Positions 34,565 to 41,634 of a stretch of 64,000 bases of DNA are shown here, piece by piece. The stretch covers positions 496,001-560,000 of the forward strand of contig NZ_JAFIMU010000004.1 of NCBI RefSeq assembly GCF_017302985.1. Reading direction: 5' to 3'. Each line of letters opens with the position of its first letter. The first letter of the stretch is position 1. This DNA is from Corallococcus macrosporus. Its GTDB lineage: Bacteria > Myxococcota > Myxococcia > Myxococcales > Myxococcaceae. The notes below the pieces were generated by a model, which saw only the letters and a list, made by a program, of their open reading frames with translations, ran no database searches and was not told the DNA's origin. A program made the translations under genes and the position numbers.

Positions 34565-35080
34565 ATGGCCCCTTCCACGCCTGCCCCGTCGCGCCCGCTG
34601 CCCCCCGGTACGCCGGCCCCTCCGTTCCAGCTCGCGGTCACGCCCGACACGCGGGTGTCCCTGGCGGACTGCTCGGGCTCGCCCATGGTGCTCGTCTTCT
34701 ACCCCGCGGACTTCAGCCCGGTGTGCAGCGACGAGCTGGCCCTCTTCAACGAGCTGCTTCCGGAGTTCCATCGGCATGGCGCGCGGGTGTTCGGCGTGTC
34801 GGTGGACAGCGTGTGGTCACACCTCGCGTTCGCGAAGGAGCGCAAGCTGCGCTTCCCGCTGCTCGCGGACTTCCACCCCAAGGGTGAGATGTCGCGGCGC
34901 TACCACGCGTGGCGGGAGTCCGAAGGCGTCTGCGAGCGAGCCCTCTACGTGCTGGACGGCGACGGCGTCGTCGCCTGGTCGCACGTGTCGCCGCCCGGGG
35001 TGAACCCTGGCGTGGACGGCGTGCTGGAGGCGCTGGAGGACCTGTCCGCGCGCGCGGCACCGGAAGAGGCACGCCCGTGA
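34565..35080 (+). CDS. Peroxiredoxin (AhpC/TSA-type)
   Basis: 171-residue thioredoxin-fold peroxidase that reduces hydrogen peroxide or organic hydroperoxides in the cytoplasm. The peroxidatic cysteine lies in FYPADFSPVCSDEL (about residue 50), with the catalytic Thr of the usual PxxxT/SxxC replaced by Ser. A second cysteine in EGVCERALYVLD could be a resolving residue. The open frame extends upstream to 34259, but the ATG at 34565 has GAGG nine bases before it and gives the usual family length. The stop overlaps the GTG of the next gene (GTGA), so the two are translationally coupled and probably work together in thiol redox chemistry. Confidence 0.85.
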   Translation: MAPSTPAPSRPLPPGTPAPPFQLAVTPDTRVSLADCSGSPMVLVFYPADFSPVCSDELALFNELLPEFHRHGARVFGVSVDSVWSHLAFAKERKLRFPLLADFHPKGEMSRRYHAWRESEGVCERALYVLDGDGVVAWSHVSPPGVNPGVDGVLEALEDLSARAAPEEARP

Positions 35081-35610
35081 GCCGGCTGCGCAGACCCCTG
35101 GGCCCCGACGACCGCATCCAGGGACCGCGCGACGCGCCCGTCATCCTGGTGGAGTACGGCGACTACCAGTGCCCCTACTGCGGCGCGGCCTACGGGGAGG
35201 TGAAGCAGCTCCAGGCGCGCCTGGGCTCGCGGCTGGGGTTCGTGTTCCGCGACTTCCCGCTGACGCAGGCGCACCCGCAGGCCCTCCAGGCGGCGGAGGC
35301 TGCTTCCGCCGCGGATGCGCAGGGCTGCTTCTGGGAGATGCACGACCTGCTCTTCGAACACCAGGACATGCTGGAGCGGCCCGGGTTGCTGGAGCTCGCG
35401 AAGCTGCTGGCGCTGGACCTGGACCGCTTCCGCGCGGACCTGGACTCGCACCGGTTCGAGGAGCGCGTGCACCGGGACTTCATGGACGGCGTGCGCAGCG
35501 GCGTGAACGGCACGCCGACCTTCTTCGCCAACGGCCACCGGCACGATGGCGCCTTCGACGCTGCCTCGCTGCTGGAGGCACTGACGGGAGGCGTGGGCGC
35601 CTCCCGTTGA
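35077..35610 (+). CDS. DsbA-family thioredoxin-fold oxidoreductase
   Basis: 177 residues starting at a GTG that overlaps the peroxiredoxin stop by four bases. The CPYC redox centre (EYGDYQCPYCGAAYGEV, about residues 25-40) and the cis-proline loop GTPTFF (about 148) mark a DsbA/thioredoxin fold with its helical insertion. There is no signal peptide, so a cytoplasmic role is likely. The sequence resembles the thioredoxin-like domain sometimes fused to NhaA antiporters. It may recycle the coupled peroxiredoxin, which is inference from the overlap only. Confidence 0.85.
   Translation: MSRLRRPLGPDDRIQGPRDAPVILVEYGDYQCPYCGAAYGEVKQLQARLGSRLGFVFRDFPLTQAHPQALQAAEAASAADAQGCFWEMHDLLFEHQDMLERPGLLELAKLLALDLDRFRADLDSHRFEERVHRDFMDGVRSGVNGTPTFFANGHRHDGAFDAASLLEALTGGVGASR
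35584..35607. terminator. Hairpin between convergent genes
   Basis: A perfect 10-bp stem ACGGGAGGCG/CGCCTCCCGT with a TGGG loop overlaps the last codons of the DsbA-like gene and precedes the convergent MscS stop by 19 bases. It could act in both directions. There is no U-tract, so the call is tentative. Confidence 0.4.
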
Positions 35611-35626
35611 TGGCGCGTGTCTGGCT

Positions 35627-36457
35627 TCAGCCCGCCTTCGCGAGTGCCCGCGGCGAGGCCAGGGTGGCGGGCATGGGCACGGTGTAGCCCGCGATGAAGA
35701 GGGTCTCCGCGATCGCCTCACCGACGTTGGCCTGCGTGTCGCTGTACTCGGTGGGCTTGCAGAAGACACTCACCGTCAGGACCGGCCCCTGGAGCGTGAA
35801 CTCCTCGATCTCCACCTGGGGCGCGGGCCTCTCCTGGACGCCCTTCACCGAAGGCATGCGGTCCAGCAGCGCCTGCTGGAGCACCCGCACGTCCACGCCG
35901 TGCATCAGCGGCACCTTGACCGTCAGCTTGCGCTGCGAGTGGTGGCTGAAGTTGATGATGTTGTCGCTGAACATCTTGTTGTTGCCCACGGAGATCCGCA
36001 CGTTGTCCGCCGTGTCGAGCGTGGTGACGAACAGGCCGATCTCCTGGACGATGCCCGTGACGCCGCCAGCTTCAATCGCCTCGCCCACGCGGAAGGGCCG
36101 CAGCACCAGCAGGAAGACGCCCGCCGCGAAGTTGGCGAGCAGCCCGGACCAGGCGGCGCCGATGGCGATACCCGCGGCGGCGATCAGGGCGGCGAAGGAC
36201 GTCGTCTCCACGCCCATCACCCCCAGGATGCCGATGATCAGCATCAGGGTGAGCGTGCCGCTGAAGAGCGAGCCGACGTAGCGGATGAGCGTGGCGTCCA
36301 GCTGCCGCCGCTGCAGCCCCATGTCCAGCACCTTGCGGAAGCCGCCAATGACGGCCCGCCCGATGAACCAGATGAACAGCGCGCCAATGACCTTGAGCAG
36401 CAGCGGCAGTGCTTCGGTGAGGGCAAGTGACTTCAATTGAACGACGATTTCATCCAT
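35627..36457 (-). CDS. Small-conductance mechanosensitive channel, MscS family
   Basis: 276-residue inner-membrane channel that opens under membrane tension to release solutes in osmotic downshock. Three transmembrane segments lie in the first 120 residues. The pore helix is the Gly/Ala-rich stretch AALIAAAGIAIGAAWSGLL followed by NFAAGVFLLVLRPFRVGE, the family hallmark. A beta domain (VQEIGLFVTTLDTADN...) and an alpha/beta C-terminal region follow. Length is close to E. coli MscS (286). The ATG is preceded by AGGGAG. It stands alone, convergent with the DsbA-like gene. Confidence 0.9.
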   Translation of the reverse strand: MDEIVVQLKSLALTEALPLLLKVIGALFIWFIGRAVIGGFRKVLDMGLQRRQLDATLIRYVGSLFSGTLTLMLIIGILGVMGVETTSFAALIAAAGIAIGAAWSGLLANFAAGVFLLVLRPFRVGEAIEAGGVTGIVQEIGLFVTTLDTADNVRISVGNNKMFSDNIINFSHHSQRKLTVKVPLMHGVDVRVLQQALLDRMPSVKGVQERPAPQVEIEEFTLQGPVLTVSVFCKPTEYSDTQANVGEAIAETLFIAGYTVPMPATLASPRALAKAG

Positions 36458-36568
36458 GGCTCGAACTCCCTTGACCCGGGCCGGGCGTGCTCCGCGCCTT
36501 TTGCACGGGACAGGCCATGGGATGCAAGCCGGCCTGCCGGGAGTCCGCAGCTGTCCGGGAGGGCAGTC

Positions 36569-36621
36569 CTGACCCGTCAGTCCGGGACCTGACGCGCCGG
36601 AGTGGGCGGCTGACGCGTCAG
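36569..36621 (+). promoter_or_regulatory. Three phased CTGAC-N2-GTCAG dyads before the lipase gene
   Basis: Dyads CTGACCCGTCAG (36569-36580) and CTGACGCGTCAG (36610-36621, within a 14-base perfect palindrome) flank a third copy with a degenerate right half, CTGACGCGCCGG (36589-36600). The spacing of 20 and 21 bases puts them on one face of the helix, which suggests an array of operator sites. They lie 57 to 110 bases before the lipase start. Confidence 0.5.
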
Positions 36622-36678
36622 CGCCCGCGTCGCCAGGGAGCTTGCGTGGGAGGGGCGCCGGGGGAGAGGGTGCGCCGC

Positions 36679-37842
36679 ATGCGTCTGCTCCCGGTGCCGT
36701 TCCTGATGTTGCTGAGCGCCTGCACGGCCTCTCGCGTCGCCCTGCCTCCGCCCACGGGCGACGAGGTGACGGTCTTCATCCACGGCTACCGGGGATCGTT
36801 CCTGGCCACGGCGGACGCGGAGCGCGAGCGGGCGTGGGTGTCCGTGGGTGACCTGCTGACGCGCGGAGAGCGTTCGCTGGCGCTGCCGTTTCCCGGGCAG
36901 CGGCCGGCGCCGAACTTCGGCGCGCTGGAGGTGGACGGGCCGATGACGCGCTTCACGGTGCTGCCGTGGGTGGCGCGCTACGACATCTACAAGCGCTTCC
37001 AGGAGTTCGCGCGCGAGCGCCTGCCGGGCTTCATGGTCTTCGACTACGACTGGCGCCAGGACAACCGCGTGACGGCGAAGCGGCTGTGCGCGCTATTGGA
37101 GGAACTCGCGGCGTCGCGGGGCGGCCGGGTGAAGGTGAACCTGGTGGCGCACAGCATGGGCGGGCTCGTCACGCTGCACTGCCTGCGCTACGGCACCGGC
37201 GACGACACGGGCGAGCCCACGTGGGCGGGCGCGCGGCACGTGAAGCGTGTGGTGTTCCTGGGCACGCCGTTCCGGGGCGCGCCGGGCATGTTCGACGACT
37301 TCACCCTGGGCACGCCGGTGGGGCGCAACCGGGCGCTCCTGTCCCCGGAGGCGCTCTTCACCTTCGCGTCCGCGTTCCAGTTGCTGCCCGCGCAAAGCGA
37401 CTTCTTCGTGGACGCGAGCGGTCAGCCGGTGGCGTTCGACGCGTACCGGCCGGAGGCGTGGGTGGACGGCGGGTGGGGCGTGTTCCAGGACGCGGCCGTG
37501 CGCGAGCTGCCCGCGTATCGCCAGTGGCTGGAGCGCATGCTGGAGGCGCGCTCGGGCTTGTCGCGGGCCCTGTCCGAGCGCGAGGGGCCGCCGCCGCCCT
37601 TCCGCACGCTGGCGGTGGTGGGCGTGGGGCATCCGTTGATCAAGTCCTTCCGGGTCATCGACGGGAAGCCCACGTTCGAGGACCCGGTGCTCGCGGACGG
37701 CGACGGCTCCGTGCTCACGACGCGGGCCATGCCTCCGGTGCCGCTCCACGTGGACCGGCTGGAGACGAAGGCGGACCACGTCGCGATGGTGGGCGACGAG
37801 GAGGTCATGGAGGCCGTCGCGCGCTTCGTCACGGAGGACTGA
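36679..37842 (+). CDS. Secreted lipase/esterase-like lipoprotein (alpha/beta hydrolase)
   Basis: 387 residues. The ATG at 36679 follows GGAGAG and opens a lipoprotein signal peptide (MRLLPVPFLMLLSAC with the cysteine at residue 15). The frame is open further upstream, but the signal peptide marks this start. The mature part is an alpha/beta hydrolase: oxyanion-type HG in VFIHGYRG near residue 35 and nucleophile elbow VAHSMGGLV near residue 160, typical of lipases and LCAT-like acyltransferases. A late acidic residue and the His in ETKADHVAMV (about 370) could complete the triad. It probably hydrolyses ester lipids at the cell envelope. Control may involve the three dyads just upstream. Confidence 0.8.
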   Translation: MRLLPVPFLMLLSACTASRVALPPPTGDEVTVFIHGYRGSFLATADAERERAWVSVGDLLTRGERSLALPFPGQRPAPNFGALEVDGPMTRFTVLPWVARYDIYKRFQEFARERLPGFMVFDYDWRQDNRVTAKRLCALLEELAASRGGRVKVNLVAHSMGGLVTLHCLRYGTGDDTGEPTWAGARHVKRVVFLGTPFRGAPGMFDDFTLGTPVGRNRALLSPEALFTFASAFQLLPAQSDFFVDASGQPVAFDAYRPEAWVDGGWGVFQDAAVRELPAYRQWLERMLEARSGLSRALSEREGPPPPFRTLAVVGVGHPLIKSFRVIDGKPTFEDPVLADGDGSVLTTRAMPPVPLHVDRLETKADHVAMVGDEEVMEAVARFVTED

Positions 37843-37854
37843 AGCGGCGGGGGC

Positions 37855-38502
37855 TCAATCGCCCTGGATGGCGGCCTGCCAGTCGCCGTCCGCGGAGATG
37901 CCGACGCGCATGCCGATGTAGCTCTTCTCCTTGCGCATGTCGGTGATCATCTCGTCCGGGTAGATGCCCTTGAGCAGGGCGAAGTCCGCGTCGGTGGCGC
38001 CCTCGCGGAAGGCGGTGGGCCACCAGTAGAGATTGCCCTCCTGGTAGAAGGGCAGGTTGAGCACGTGGACCAGCCGCGCCAGCACGGGCTGCGGGCTGTC
38101 CTTCCACTCCTCCTGGATGCGCCAGGTGGTGGCCATGTCCTGGTCGGGGTCGTAGGAGAAGCGCACGCTCGGGCCCTTCTCGTCGCCCAGCTTCTGGAGG
38201 CCCGCGTAGTCGCACGCCACGGCGGCCTTGATGATGCGCTCGCGCATGGAGGCGACGGCCGGGGGCAGGGGCTTCGCGGTGGGCTTGGGGATGGGGCTCA
38301 GCCGGCTCGCCGAGCACGACGCCGCGGCCGGGGCGCGGGGCGCCTCGGGCTTGGATGCAGGTGGGGCAGGGGGCGGAGCGGGCTTGGGCGGGGTGGGCAT
38401 GGTCGGGCTCGGGGCGGAAGACGCCGCGGGCGTCGGGGGTGACTCCGTGCAGGCCAGGCAGGCGGCGAGGAGACAGGCGGATAGCAGGGGAGCGCGGTTC
38501 AT
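37855..38502 (-). CDS. Proline-rich lipoprotein of unknown function
   Basis: 215 residues. The N-terminus is a lipoprotein signal (MNRAPLLSACLLAACLAC, probable lipidated cysteine at 15 or 18), followed by a Pro/Ala-rich linker to about residue 75 and a compact C-terminal domain of about 130 residues with conserved-looking aromatic stretches (FSYDPDQDMATTWRIQEEW, NLYWWPTAF). It has the look of a surface-anchored domain on a stalk. I do not recognise the domain and assign no function. Convergent with the lipase gene, 12 bases apart. Confidence 0.75.
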   Translation of the reverse strand: MNRAPLLSACLLAACLACTESPPTPAASSAPSPTMPTPPKPAPPPAPPASKPEAPRAPAAASCSASRLSPIPKPTAKPLPPAVASMRERIIKAAVACDYAGLQKLGDEKGPSVRFSYDPDQDMATTWRIQEEWKDSPQPVLARLVHVLNLPFYQEGNLYWWPTAFREGATDADFALLKGIYPDEMITDMRKEKSYIGMRVGISADGDWQAAIQGD

Positions 38503-38598
38503 GTCCCCGGGTCTAGTCCATCACGCGGGGAGGACATGCGGGGCACGCGAGGCCTCTGTACAGGAGCCGTCACGCGCGGCCGGGTCAGGAAAGCGTGC

Positions 38599-38627
38599 TT
38601 GCGTCGTCTGGGGACTTCGGTTACTCC
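38599..38627 (+). promoter_or_regulatory. Probable promoter of tRNA-Arg
   Basis: TTGCGT (38599-38604), a 17-base spacer and TACTCC (38622-38627) end 22 bases before the mature tRNA. The position suits a tRNA promoter; the hexamers are only moderate matches. Confidence 0.4.
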
Positions 38628-38649
38628 TCCGGCACCGGAAAGCGGTTCT

Positions 38650-38723
<74 letters not shown>

Positions 38724-38730
38724 CAGATGT

Positions 38731-38775
38731 AAGGGCCCGGAATCACTGGGAAAATCCCAGGGATTCCGGGCCTTT
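38731..38775 (+). terminator. Long hairpin terminator after tRNA-Arg
   Basis: AAGGGCCCGGAATC ... GATTCCGGGCCTTT form a long outer stem and CTGGGA-AAA-TCCCAG the inner stem, together almost 20 base pairs. It is followed by TGCTTTTGG. It begins seven bases after the tRNA discriminator base and is the clearest intrinsic terminator in the window. Confidence 0.75.
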
Positions 38776-39178
38776 GCTTTTGGGGCCGGGCCTCTCGGCG
38801 GTATGCAGGCGGGGGATGGGCGTCCCAGGTGATGGCCTTGCCTCACCTCCTCGGGAGCCTGGCTCCATGAACCCTCGGAAGACGTCGTCGCCCCGAGCCG
38901 GCCCGGACAGGCGGACCCGCAGCTGGAATACCAACCGGATGTCATCCAGGGGGCGCGGCGCGTCTCGTCGGAACGGGACCGTGAGCTGGAGTGGCAACTG
39001 CTTCAGCGCCTGGAGCCGGAGCTCGCCCACTCCCTCGCGGCGAGGCCGCGCAGTCTGGTGTCACGCATTGACCCAGCCCGGAGGTGCACTGGGCGTCCGG
39101 TGTCTTCCTTATCTAGAACTACAGCTGTTGCTCGAATGGCTTGGCTGTTCTTCGTCTGTGCGGCTGGGGGATGCGCTC
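38776..39178 (+). other. Spacer between tRNA-Arg terminator and lectin-like gene
   Basis: About 400 bases without a complete gene. One plus-strand frame open from 38833 to 39186 has coding-like third positions but no good start; it is listed separately as a possible gene remnant. Confidence 0.5.
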
Positions 39179-39186
39179 ATGGCTGA
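38833..39186 (+). pseudogene. Possible remnant of a truncated gene
   Basis: This frame is open for 117 codons after a TGA and has G/C-rich third positions and a protein-like composition (for example LEYQPDVIQGARR, DRELEWQLLQRLEPELAH). It lacks ATG or TTG until near its end, and its only GTG would give about 42 residues. Its stop overlaps the start of the lectin-like gene by a few bases. I read it as a 5'-truncated coding remnant; chance openness in GC-rich DNA is the alternative. Confidence 0.25.
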
Positions 39187-39538
39187 GGTGAATCCGAACG
39201 AGATCCGCGGCTCGAAGGAGGTTCCGAACATCCCGGTGGGGGAGAGCAACCGGATTGTCGAGGCGGGTGGACTCACGATCCGCATGGGAACGATCTATGC
39301 CGCGAACCTCACCGCCGTGAATTCCCCCAAGGTCATCCCGGTGCGGTTCGGGAAGAGCTTCGCGTCCCCGCCTGCCGTGCATCTCTCTGTACTGTCCTTT
39401 GATATCAGCGGCAGTAGTCATCGCGTCGGGATGCACGTGACAGAGGTGTATAACGATTCCTGTGTCATCCAGGTTTATACGTGGGCCGACACGACGATTC
39501 ATGCGGTCTGGGCGAACTGGATGGCCATTGGCGGATGA
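39179..39538 (+). CDS. H-type lectin-like protein
   Basis: 119 residues with no signal peptide. From about residue 45 on it resembles the H-type lectin domain: VRFGKSFASPPAVHLSVLSFDI, a central strand pair, then IQVYTWADTTIHAVWANWMAIGG, where the W-A-x-G ending is typical. Such domains bind N-acetylgalactosamine-type sugars in eukaryotes and slime moulds, and occur sporadically in bacteria. The ATG has GGGGG eight bases before it. The gene uses more A/T third positions than its neighbours and lies just downstream of a tRNA gene, so horizontal acquisition is possible. Function here is not shown. Confidence 0.6.
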   Translation: MAEVNPNEIRGSKEVPNIPVGESNRIVEAGGLTIRMGTIYAANLTAVNSPKVIPVRFGKSFASPPAVHLSVLSFDISGSSHRVGMHVTEVYNDSCVIQVYTWADTTIHAVWANWMAIGG

Positions 39539-39557
39539 CAGCTGGATGGCTGCGGAA

Positions 39558-40403
39558 TCACCCGGTCGGTGCGGGCCAGTCCCAGGCCCGCCCGAAGCGG
39601 GCCACGCAGTGCCAGAGCTTCTTGAGCTGCTGTGGCTCCACGGACGGGTCTGAACGCGCCCTGCCGAGGATGAACGGCGTGAGCATGTCGTTGCCCGCGA
39701 CCCGCTCCGCGAGCCGGAGGATGTCGTCACCCCGGTAGCCCGCGTGGGGGCGCAGCGCCTCCACCGTGACGGCGTAGCCTGGATGCCACTCCAGGCCGAC
39801 GCCCAGCGCGCGGGCCTCCTCTTCGACGTGGGTCCCCCGGTAGCTGGGGTCCAGCACCAGCGCCTCGGCGTCGTCCGGGAGCCGCAGGTCACCATGGACG
39901 TGCGCTTCGACATACCCGTCCAGCGGATCCTCCAGCGGCGTGGCCTCCGCCAGCTCGATGAGCGCCATCCGCTCGGAGGTTCCGAAGGACGTGGGCTCGA
40001 AGACGCTGTCCGGGAAGCAGAAGCTGGTGCGGTCCAGGGGCTCCTCCGTCAGCCGGAAGTAGCTGGAGCCGAAACGCGGTGAGCCCCCGTAGGGATCCGC
40101 CCGGAAGTTCAGCGAGCCGTACTTGGGGCGCTCGTGGCCACCGCGCTGATCATAGAAGCCGTTGAAGAGCCGGCTCTCCCACCGCCAGCGGGCTCCCTCG
40201 GGAAAGGCCGTGAGCCCGCCGTTGCTCGTGCGCGTCTCGAACTGGGAGCGGTACCGGCCGTCACGCCGCATCGCCGCCAGGATGCCGCCGCCCTCGAAGA
40301 GGGCATCCGGATGGAAGTGCAGCGTGACGCGCAGCCGTCGATCCAGCGGGCCTCCCCGGGCCTGCTCGTGGACATGCGACAGGGCAGGGTGCGTGGAGGG
40401 CAT
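39558..40403 (-). CDS. DUF3626-like protein of unknown function
   Basis: 281 residues, soluble, no signal peptide. Features that fit my memory of the DUF3626 family are RVTLHFHPD near residue 25, RYRSQFETRTSNGGLTAFPEG near 50-70, ERPKYGSLNF near 90, GSPRFGSSYFRL near 105-118 and VLDPSYRGT near 180. The spacing of an Arg-led strand, RPxYG and FGSSYF recalls ADP-ribosyltransferase folds, but that is speculation. The gene starts seven bases after the stop of the glycosyltransferase gene upstream, so the two form an operon. Confidence 0.6.
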   Translation of the reverse strand: MPSTHPALSHVHEQARGGPLDRRLRVTLHFHPDALFEGGGILAAMRRDGRYRSQFETRTSNGGLTAFPEGARWRWESRLFNGFYDQRGGHERPKYGSLNFRADPYGGSPRFGSSYFRLTEEPLDRTSFCFPDSVFEPTSFGTSERMALIELAEATPLEDPLDGYVEAHVHGDLRLPDDAEALVLDPSYRGTHVEEEARALGVGLEWHPGYAVTVEALRPHAGYRGDDILRLAERVAGNDMLTPFILGRARSDPSVEPQQLKKLWHCVARFGRAWDWPAPTG

Positions 40404-40410
40404 GTCCCGC

Positions 40411-41508
40411 TCAGACGCCGGTCACGTGGCGGATGAACGCGACCATCCGCGAGCACGTCGTGTCCAGGTCCATGTGCGCCTCGGCCATGCGGCGGGCCTC
40501 GCGGCCCATGGCCTCCAGCGTGTCCGGGTGCCCCACCAGCGTGTCCAGCGTGTTCGCCAGCGCTCCATAGTCGCCCACCGGTACGATGCGCCCGTCCACG
40601 CCGTCGCGCACCAGCTCCCCCACGCCACCCGCGGGCGTGGACACCACCGCCAGGCCCGCGGCCTTCGCCTCCGCGATGGCCCACGACGACATGTCCGCCA
40701 TCGTCGGCAGCACGAAGAGGTCCGCCGCCTGCGCCAGGCCGATGAGCTCCGGCGAGTTCGGCTGCACGCCGACGTGCACGCGCACGCCCGGCGGTGCCTC
40801 GAAGGTTTCGGACGTCACCAGGTCCAGCTGCCAGTTCTTCCGCCGCGTCTCGCGCGCCCAGCGCAGCAGCAGCTTGCCGCCCTTGCGCCCCAGGTCGCCG
40901 CCCACGAAGAGCAGCCGCACCACGCCGTCCCGGGGCTTCTTCTCCGGCGCGGGGCGCCACAGCGTCGTGTCCACGCTGGGCCACACCACGTGCACGCTCG
41001 CGTCGGGCACGCCGTACTCCTCCACCAGGGAGCGCTTGGTGAACTCGGAGAAGGACAGCATCCCCTTCGCGATGGCGTACGTGCGCCGGTGCAGCGCGTT
41101 CTTCGCCCGGCCCACCCAGCCCGCGTGCTGCGTGGGCAGGCCGTAGTAGCGCAGGTAGTCCTCCAGCCCGCTCGGCGTCGCGTCCGTGGAGATGACGCTG
41201 GGCACGCGGCGCATGAAGTCGTGCGCCAGGTGCGCCATCCGCTGCGTGTGCACCACCGCGGCGCTCACCGGCTCCTTCGCGAAGGCCTGGTTCAGCGCGC
41301 TGCGTGTCCGCAGCCCTCCGCGCACCGACAGCCGCGAGCGCACCAGCGGCAGCTGCTCCCAGACGTCGTCCGCGTGCTCGTCGATGGGCAGCCACACCGG
41401 CGTGATGTCGTCGCGCCGCGCCAGGCCCCGCTTGAGGTTCTCCAGGAACACCGCGTTGCCGAGCGTCGTCTCGATGGCGAACGCGATGCGTGGGGGCGAT
41501 GACTGCAT
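40411..41508 (-). CDS. Glycosyltransferase, GT4 family
   Basis: 365-residue GT-B-fold glycosyltransferase. The donor-binding half has FVGGDLGRKGGKLLLRW (about residue 220), then LAQAADLFVLPTMADMSSWAIAEAKAAGLAVVSTPAGGVGELV (about 265-305), the standard GT4 signature in which the Glu of AIAEAKA contacts the nucleotide sugar. No membrane segments. It transfers a sugar from an NDP or other activated donor to an unknown acceptor. It shares an operon with the DUF3626-like gene and has its own promoter at 41550-41578. No polysaccharide cluster surrounds it. Confidence 0.85.
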   Translation of the reverse strand: MQSSPPRIAFAIETTLGNAVFLENLKRGLARRDDITPVWLPIDEHADDVWEQLPLVRSRLSVRGGLRTRSALNQAFAKEPVSAAVVHTQRMAHLAHDFMRRVPSVISTDATPSGLEDYLRYYGLPTQHAGWVGRAKNALHRRTYAIAKGMLSFSEFTKRSLVEEYGVPDASVHVVWPSVDTTLWRPAPEKKPRDGVVRLLFVGGDLGRKGGKLLLRWARETRRKNWQLDLVTSETFEAPPGVRVHVGVQPNSPELIGLAQAADLFVLPTMADMSSWAIAEAKAAGLAVVSTPAGGVGELVRDGVDGRIVPVGDYGALANTLDTLVGHPDTLEAMGREARRMAEAHMDLDTTCSRMVAFIRHVTGV

Positions 41509-41549
41509 CCGCTGCGTGAGCCTCCCGGGGCGAGGGCGTCCCTCCCGGG

Positions 41550-41578
41550 TTTATAACGACTCAGTGCGTCATCGCCAA
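41550..41578 (-). promoter_or_regulatory. Promoter of the GT4-DUF3626 operon
   Basis: TTGGCG (41578-41573), 17 bases, TATAAA (41555-41550). It would start transcription about 35 bases before the ATG. The A/T-rich -10 stands out in this GC-rich sequence. Confidence 0.55.
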
Positions 41579-41634
41579 CAGCTCAGTGGGTCCCCCGTCC
41601 GGATTCTCACGGAGGAGGTGGTCCCGCGAACGGG

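Noticed and set aside
36487-36678. Longer N-terminus for the lipase from 36487
   Set aside because: It would bury the lipoprotein signal peptide and would run through the three dyads. The ATG at 36679 has a good ribosome binding site and starts the signal.
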